This document shows, piece by piece, positions 32,710-36,245 of a DNA stretch of 36,245 nt. Where the stretch lies: positions 1 through 36,245 of the forward strand of contig JAUXPP010000012.1 in NCBI GenBank assembly GCA_030683705.1, given 5' to 3'. Positions within the stretch are counted from its first letter, which is position 1. Each line of letters begins with the position of its first letter. The translations under genes and the position numbers were made by a program. The stretch is from Polaromonas sp. (GTDB lineage Bacteria > Pseudomonadota > Gammaproteobacteria > Burkholderiales > Burkholderiaceae_C). The notes beneath the pieces were generated by a model. It saw only the letters and a list, made by a program, of their open reading frames with translations. It was not told the DNA's origin and made no database searches.

Positions 32710-32746
32710 GGGGCCGCGGGACTGGCTTTGCCAGACCGCAGGCCCC
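32710..32746. terminator. Long GC hairpin downstream of cytochrome c'
   Basis: GGGGCC...ACTGGC-TTT-GCCAGA...GGCCCC forms a near-continuous stem of about 17 pairs with small mismatches, 50 bases past the cytochrome c' stop codon. It has no T-run, so it is either a rho-linked stabilising hairpin or part of the adjacent repeat. Confidence 0.4.
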
Positions 32747-32795
32747 GCCCCCTTGAGGGGGGAACAGGCTACACGCGTGAGCCTGGACGGGGGTG
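32737..32795 (-). repeat. GC-rich dispersed repeat (family 2), diverged intergenic copy
   Basis: On the plus strand GCCCCGCCCCCTTGAGGGGG, then GAACAGGCTACACG and GGACGGGGGTG align loosely with 16130-16198 (GCCCCCTCGGGGGGCAGCGA, ACACG, GCGTGGGGGCC). It abuts the stop codon of the cytochrome c' gene. Here it is non-coding. Confidence 0.5.
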
Positions 32796-33248
32796 TTACT
32801 GATTTCTATAGGCGTCGTGACACGCCTTGCAGGTGCCGGCGGTGGCGGCAAACGCAGTCTTGACGGCGTCGAGGTTGCCGGTCTTGGCGGCGGCGGACAG
32901 CTTGGCGGACTCGGCGATCAGCTTGTCGCTGTTTTCCTTGAACTTGGCCTGCTCGGTCCAGATTTCCGGCTTGGCCTTGGTGCTGCCCTTGTCGCTGCCG
33001 GCCATAAAGCCGGCCCATGGAAGCTTGGCCATGTCGGCCACGATCTCGGCATTGTCAGCGGCGACCTTGGCATCGAAGGGTGCGCGGCCGGAGGCCATCG
33101 CGCCGACGCGGCCAAAGTGCTGGCCCATCACGAACAGCGCGCTCTGGCGGTACTTGATGGCATCTTCAGGCTTGGCGAACTGGGCCGAAGCGGGCGCGGC
33201 AAAGGCCAGCAGCGTGGCGGCCGCGGCAATACAGGCAAAAGCTTTCAT
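32796..33248 (-). CDS. Cytochrome c' / c556 family protein
   Basis: A 150-aa periplasmic class II cytochrome. The signal peptide ends APASA-QF (about residue 22). The four-helix-bundle domain ends with the haem site C140-KA-C143-H144 (GTCKACHDAYRNQ), placed near the C-terminus as in all class II cytochromes. KYRQSALFVMGQHFGRV near the N-terminus includes a methionine that could be the sixth ligand of a low-spin c556-like protein. AGAGGAAAA before the ATG is a good ribosome-binding site; longer frames only add divergent-promoter sequence. It is divergent from a cytochrome b gene, the usual partner, and probably carries electrons or binds NO in the periplasm. Confidence 0.92.
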   Translation of the reverse strand: MKAFACIAAAATLLAFAAPASAQFAKPEDAIKYRQSALFVMGQHFGRVGAMASGRAPFDAKVAADNAEIVADMAKLPWAGFMAGSDKGSTKAKPEIWTEQAKFKENSDKLIAESAKLSAAAKTGNLDAVKTAFAATAGTCKACHDAYRNQ

Positions 33249-33332
33249 GGTTTTCCTCTCGTGGTTTATTGAGTTATCGTGCTGGCAGCGCAGGCTGGGC
33301 GTTGCCACACAGCTGGAGTTTGGCAGGAAGTG

Positions 33333-33353
33333 ATAAGTTCCGCTGGAACTTAT
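33333..33353. promoter_or_regulatory. 21-bp palindrome between divergent cytochrome c' and cytochrome b genes
   Basis: ATAAGTTCC-GCT-GGAACTTAT: perfect 9-bp arms with a 3-base centre, 85 bases upstream of the cytochrome c' start and 83 bases upstream of the cytochrome b start. Its central place in the divergent gap and its symmetry make it a strong operator candidate for one dimeric regulator controlling both genes. Confidence 0.6.
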
Positions 33354-33435
33354 GCCGTACGGGAAAGCACCAAGCAGCAGCCAGGCGTCTGACCCGCCAG
33401 CCCGGCCATAAAACCAACAACCGTGAGGAGTGCAT

Positions 33436-34122
33436 ATGTACAACAACAGGACACTGAACAAGGTGCGGGTGTGGGACCTGCCGACGCGGATTTTTCACTG
33501 GGCGCTGGTCGCCTGCGTGCTGGGCCTGGCCATCAGCGGAACCATAGGCGGCAACGCGATGATCTGGCATTTCCGCTTCGGGTATGCGGTGCTGACCCTC
33601 TTGCTGTTCCGCATCGTCTGGGGCCTGGTCGGCGGCCGCTGGTCCCGTTTTGGTGCATTCATCTACTCGCCGCAAAGTGTCTACAACTACCTCAAGGGCC
33701 GCGGCAAGGCCGAACACTCGGTCGGCCACAGCCCGATAGGCGCGGGCTCGGTGTTCGCGATGCTGGGCATCCTGCTGGCCCAGGTCGGCAGCGGACTGCT
33801 CAGCGACGACGAGATCGCCTTTGCCGGGCCGCTGACGCGTTTTGTCTCCAACGCCACGGTCAGCCTGGCCACGAACTACCACAAGAACATCGGCAAGTGG
33901 ATTGTGCTGGCGCTGGTGCTGCTGCACATTGCGGCGATTGTTTTTTACCTCTGGCGCAAGCACAACCTGGTGGGCGCGATGCTGCATGGCGACAAGGAGC
34001 TGGTCACCCAGGTGCCGCCCTCGCGCGACGACGCGGCCTCGCGCACCGCCGCGCTGGTGGTGCTGGCTGCCTGCGCCGGCGGGGTGTACTGGATCAGCAC
34101 GCTGGCCGCACCGGCGTTCTGA
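33436..34122 (+). CDS. Cytochrome b (b561/hydrogenase b-type family)
   Basis: A 228-aa integral membrane dihaem cytochrome b with four main hydrophobic segments plus a C-terminal one. Histidines that fit haem ligation are in PTRIFHWALVACVL, MIWHFRFGYAVL, NYHKNIGKWIVL and LVLLHIAAIVFYLW, the last followed by KHNLVGAMLHGDKE, a signature of this family. It would transfer electrons between the quinone pool and a periplasmic partner, here probably the divergent cytochrome c'. ATG 33436 is chosen because GAGGAG ends six bases before it. A GCCGCCC/GGGCGGC hairpin follows the stop. Confidence 0.9.
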   Translation: MYNNRTLNKVRVWDLPTRIFHWALVACVLGLAISGTIGGNAMIWHFRFGYAVLTLLLFRIVWGLVGGRWSRFGAFIYSPQSVYNYLKGRGKAEHSVGHSPIGAGSVFAMLGILLAQVGSGLLSDDEIAFAGPLTRFVSNATVSLATNYHKNIGKWIVLALVLLHIAAIVFYLWRKHNLVGAMLHGDKELVTQVPPSRDDAASRTAALVVLAACAGGVYWISTLAAPAF

Positions 34123-34182
34123 GGCCGCCCGGGGGCGGCAGCGTGAAAAACACCGCCGCAAAAGCCGATACACTGGGCCGAC

Positions 34183-34698
34183 ATGCGTTCTGACCCGCCA
34201 GCCCCCGCAACCGCCCCCGCCTTCGAATTCATCACGCCGGACACGCCGGCGCTGCTGGAGGCCACGCGCGCGATCTTCCGCGAATACGCCGGCCAGCTCG
34301 GCATCGACCTGTGTTTCCAGAACTTCGACGAAGAGCTCGCCGCGCTGCCTGGCGACTATGCGCCGCCCCAGGGTTGCCTGCTGCTGGCGATGCGGGACGG
34401 CGAGGTGGCCGGCTGCTGCGCGCTGCGGCCGCTGGACAATGTGGACTACCCGAACGCCTCCGAGATGAAGCGCCTGTATGTGCGCCAGACTCATCGCCGG
34501 TCCGGCCTGGGCCGGCAACTTGCCGAAGCGATTCTGGATGCGGCGCGTGTGGCCGGCTACCACAGCGTGCTCCTGGACACCCTCAGCGACATGGAAGCGG
34601 CGCGCGCGCTGTACGACGACCTCGGCTTCAAGGACATCCCGCCCTACTACCACAACCCGATAGCGGGCGCTCACTACTTGAAAGTCGATCTGGAATAA
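34183..34698 (+). CDS. GNAT-family N-acetyltransferase
   Basis: A 171-aa acetyltransferase. The acetyl-CoA binding motif A is in RLYVRQTHRRSGLGRQLAEA (Q/R-x-x-G-x-G/A as RRSGLG), preceded by the strand GEVAGCCALRPLD, and motif B is in MEAARALYDDLGFKDIPPYY. It is a stand-alone soluble enzyme; the amine substrate is not predictable. It begins about 60 bases after cytochrome b and may be cotranscribed. A copy of dispersed repeat family 1 and a terminator lie downstream. Confidence 0.92.
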   Translation: MRSDPPAPATAPAFEFITPDTPALLEATRAIFREYAGQLGIDLCFQNFDEELAALPGDYAPPQGCLLLAMRDGEVAGCCALRPLDNVDYPNASEMKRLYVRQTHRRSGLGRQLAEAILDAARVAGYHSVLLDTLSDMEAARALYDDLGFKDIPPYYHNPIAGAHYLKVDLE

Positions 34699-34732
34699 AA
34701 GCCTCTCCAGCGCAGAACTGGCGCGCGTGAGC

Positions 34733-34766
34733 AGCTCCTTTTTTGATAGCAGATTGAGGCCTGGCG
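34733..34766 (+). repeat. Dispersed repeat family 1, truncated copy
   Basis: AGCTCCTTTTTTGATAGC then AGATTGAGGCCTGGCGG. The left end and the GAGGCCTG right end of the repeat are present, but the middle is missing. Confidence 0.45.
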
Positions 34767-34800
34767 GATCGCCATCCGGTTCCCGCAGCCCGCAAAAAAA

Positions 34801-34826
34801 AGCCGCCGGTCTCGCGACCCGCGGCT
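34801..34826. terminator. Bidirectional terminator between GNAT and peroxiredoxin genes
   Basis: AGCCGCCGGTC-TCGC-GACCCGCGGCT: 11-bp arms with one mismatch, preceded by eight A and followed by TTGTTT. It sits between convergent genes and can serve both. Confidence 0.85.
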
Positions 34827-34876
34827 TTGTTTCGTCTCCTGCCTGGCGGGGTAAGCGCCCACCTACCAGCAGATGG

Positions 34877-35383
34877 TCAGCCCCTGGCCTGCGCCAGCAG
34901 GGTGGCAGCGTCGCTGACCTCGAACTTGCCCGGTGCCTCCACGTTCAGCGCGGCGACCTTGCCGTCCTTGACCAGCATCGAATAACGGTTGCTGCGCACG
35001 CCCATGCCGCGTGCGGTCAGGTCCAGCGTCAGGCCGGTGGCCTTGGCAAAGTCGGCGCTGCCGTCGCCCAGCATGCGCACCTTGCCGTCGGTCTTCTGGT
35101 CGCGCGCCCAGGCGCCCATGACAAACGCGTCGTTGACGCTGACGCACCAGATCTCGTCCACGCCGGCCTTCTTGAATTCCTCGACCTTCTCGACATAGCC
35201 GGGCACATGTTTGGCCGAGCAGGTTGGCGTGAAGGCACCGGGCAGCGCAAACAGCGCAATCGTCTTGCCGGCGCTGGCCTTGGCCACGTCTACCGGGTTG
35301 GGGCCAATGCTGCAGCCGTTGCCTTCGACTTCGGAAAACTCCATCAGCGTGGCTGCGGGAAGGGTGTCGCCTACTTTGATCAT
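34877..35383 (-). CDS. Peroxiredoxin, Prx5/AhpE-like (AhpC/TSA family)
   Basis: A 168-aa thiol peroxidase. The peroxidatic Cys55 is in LPGAFTPTCSAKHVPGYV, the PxxxTxxC motif. Another Cys (C81, IWCVSVND) is conserved in many Prx5 proteins and could take part in resolution. MGVRSNRYSMLVKDGKV near the C-terminus contains the active-site Arg and the last strands. It reduces hydrogen peroxide and organic peroxides, usually with glutaredoxin or glutathione. The protein is cytoplasmic and ends in a terminator shared with the GNAT gene. It follows rpsQ on the same strand but behind a terminator (35475-35499), so it has its own promoter in 35384-35470. Confidence 0.94.
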   Translation of the reverse strand: MIKVGDTLPAATLMEFSEVEGNGCSIGPNPVDVAKASAGKTIALFALPGAFTPTCSAKHVPGYVEKVEEFKKAGVDEIWCVSVNDAFVMGAWARDQKTDGKVRMLGDGSADFAKATGLTLDLTARGMGVRSNRYSMLVKDGKVAALNVEAPGKFEVSDAATLLAQARG

Positions 35384-35474
35384 GTGTCTGCTCCTCAGGG
35401 TTTGTTGGAAAAACTGAAATCAACCGCCATTTTCAACGATTGCCGCCAGCCCTTCAAACCTGCGGGGCAAAAAC

Positions 35475-35499
35475 AAAAGCGGCCCAGGGGGTCGCTTTT
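35475..35499 (-). terminator. Rho-independent terminator after rpsQ
   Basis: On the minus strand AAAAGCGACCCCCTGGGCCGCTTTT is followed by GTTTTTG: a stem of about 9-10 pairs and a T-rich tail, 24 bases after the rpsQ stop. It marks the end of the S10 operon. Confidence 0.85.
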
Positions 35500-35522
35500 G
35501 ATGGGGGTTCAAGTGCAAAGAC

Positions 35523-35792
35523 TTAAACGATCGCCGCTTTTTCCAGCAACTTGGTCACAACCCAGTTCTTGGTCTTGGAGATCGGGCGGCTTTCGGTGAT
35601 TTCGATCAGGTCGCCGGTCTTGTACTCGCCCTTTTCGTCATGGGCGTGGTACTTGCTCGACAGCGAGACGATCTTGCCGTACAGCTCATGCTTGACGCGA
35701 CGCTCAACCAGCACCGTCACGGTTTTCGCGCGCTTGTCGCTGACCACACGGCCAACCAGGGTGCGCTTGAGGGATTTTTTAGCTTCCGTCAT
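35523..35792 (-). CDS. rpsQ: 30S ribosomal protein S17
   Basis: Ribosomal protein S17, 89 aa and normal in length. The N-terminal [20 protein letters not shown] and the later [33 protein letters not shown] are family-diagnostic. It is a primary 16S rRNA-binding protein of the small subunit with an OB fold. The start codon shares a base with the rpmC stop (TAATG). It is the last gene of the S10 operon here: a terminator follows and no rplN is found next to it. Confidence 0.98.
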   Translation of the reverse strand: MTEAKKSLKRTLVGRVVSDKRAKTVTVLVERRVKHELYGKIVSLSSKYHAHDEKGEYKTGDLIEITESRPISKTKNWVVTKLLEKAAIV

Positions 35793-35998
35793 TATTTCGC
35801 TCCTTGCTTGACGATGGTCTCGGCCAGAATGGTCTTGGCGCGAGCGATGTCACGGCGCGCGGAACGCAGCGTGGCAGTGTTGGTGAGTTGTTGCGTGGCT
35901 TTTTGCATGCGCAGGCCGAAATGGGCCTTTTGCAGCTCTTTCACTTCGGTTTGCAGGCCGGCAACGTCTTTTTTGCGCAGTTCAGTAGCTTTGGTCAT
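35792..35998 (-). CDS. rpmC: 50S ribosomal protein L29
   Basis: Ribosomal protein L29, 68 aa from the preferred start ([19 protein letters not shown]...). The conserved core is [29 protein letters not shown]. It lies near the peptide exit tunnel. The ATG at 35998 is chosen because AAGGGA lies six bases upstream of it; the in-frame ATG at 36004 is almost touching that site. The gene order rplP-rpmC-rpsQ is the universal one. Confidence 0.97.
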   Translation of the reverse strand: MTKATELRKKDVAGLQTEVKELQKAHFGLRMQKATQQLTNTATLRSARRDIARAKTILAETIVKQGAK

Positions 35999-36008
35999 GG
36001 TCATTCCC

Positions 36009-36245
36009 TTACTGGCCGATCATGCGGCTGACGAAGGTGGTGCGCAGCGGCAGCTTGGCAGACGCCAGGCGGAACGCTTCGCGGGCCAGCTCTTCAGGCA
36101 CACCGACGATTTCAAACACGATCTTGCCGGGCTGGATTTCAGCCACGTAGTACTCGGGATTGCCTTTACCGTTACCCATACGCACTTCAGCAGGCTTTTG
36201 GGAAATCGGCTTGTCCGGGAAGACACGGATCCAGATACGGCCGCC
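36009..36245 (-). CDS. rplP: 50S ribosomal protein L16, C-terminal part (partial)
   Basis: The last 78 residues of L16 run off the right edge of the window. The sequence [40 protein letters not shown] and [20 protein letters not shown] is unmistakable, ending [10 protein letters not shown] and TAA. L16 organises the aminoacyl-tRNA site of the large subunit. Ten bases separate its stop from the L29 start, so they are cotranscribed. Confidence 0.97.
   Translation of the reverse strand, partial: GGRIWIRVFPDKPISQKPAEVRMGNGKGNPEYYVAEIQPGKIVFEIVGVPEELAREAFRLASAKLPLRTTFVSRMIGQ

Noticed and set aside
36020..36226. 68-aa minus-strand frame at the right edge
   Set aside because: Out-of-frame shadow of the rplP C-terminus, which is unmistakable in the other frame.

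Overview
The window looks like a high-GC betaproteobacterial chromosome, most likely Burkholderiales/Comamonadaceae (Polaromonas/Rhodoferax/Variovorax-like). The signs are the 16S rRNA 5' end and rrn leader, an incomplete EIIA-HPr-EI phosphotransferase system, Bug-type solute receptors, an AtuA/LysR cluster and two families of short dispersed repeats of a kind I associate with this family. No taxonomic search was possible.

Layout. 1-128 is the 5' end of a minus-strand 16S gene, followed upstream by a long leader and three, perhaps four, tandem promoters (about 282-820). 880-3698 encodes a two-subunit molybdenum hydroxylase (IorA/IorB type). 3834-8389 holds uup (ABC-F ATPase), a lipoprotein phospholipase D/cardiolipin-synthase-like enzyme and a small membrane-anchored hypothetical. 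8476-12220 is a Bug receptor + AtuA + AtuA-C cluster diverging from a LysR regulator. 12221-12914 is a non-coding block packed with inverted repeats. 12915-17351 is a chained minus-strand operon: lipoprotein, MFS transporter, EIIA, HPr, EI. 17487-19934 has a PAS sensor kinase, a NarL-type response regulator and a CBS-pair protein. 20305-24413 is a cyanate utilisation operon: NrtABC/CynABD-like transporter, a DUF1348 protein and cyanase.

24465-27380 is an accessory stretch, visibly richer in A+T. It holds a 59-residue membrane protein, a decayed C-terminal fragment of a second CynA-like receptor, and three unrecognised minus-strand genes. One of these carries an E-x-x-D...Q-x-K pattern that could be a PD-(D/E)xK nuclease core. 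27698-30713 is a chained operon of CoA-transferase, alpha/beta hydrolase, CPYC thioredoxin-fold protein and a GrpB-family protein. 30846-30950 is a PAS-domain relic. 30997-34122 holds DUF4197, a TlpA-like lipoprotein, a small cytochrome c, a cytochrome c' and a divergent cytochrome b. A GNAT acetyltransferase and a Prx5-type peroxiredoxin follow. The window closes with the end of the S10 ribosomal operon (rplP partial, rpmC, rpsQ) and its terminator.

The most unusual signals are: two dispersed repeat families that overlap coding sequence (uup twice, the N-terminus of IorB, the central loop of the MFS protein); the tandem rrn promoters sharing a downstream box; the pseudogene copy of cynA; the unknown three-gene block at 25.3-27.4 kb; and a 21-bp palindrome between the divergent cytochrome c' and cytochrome b genes.
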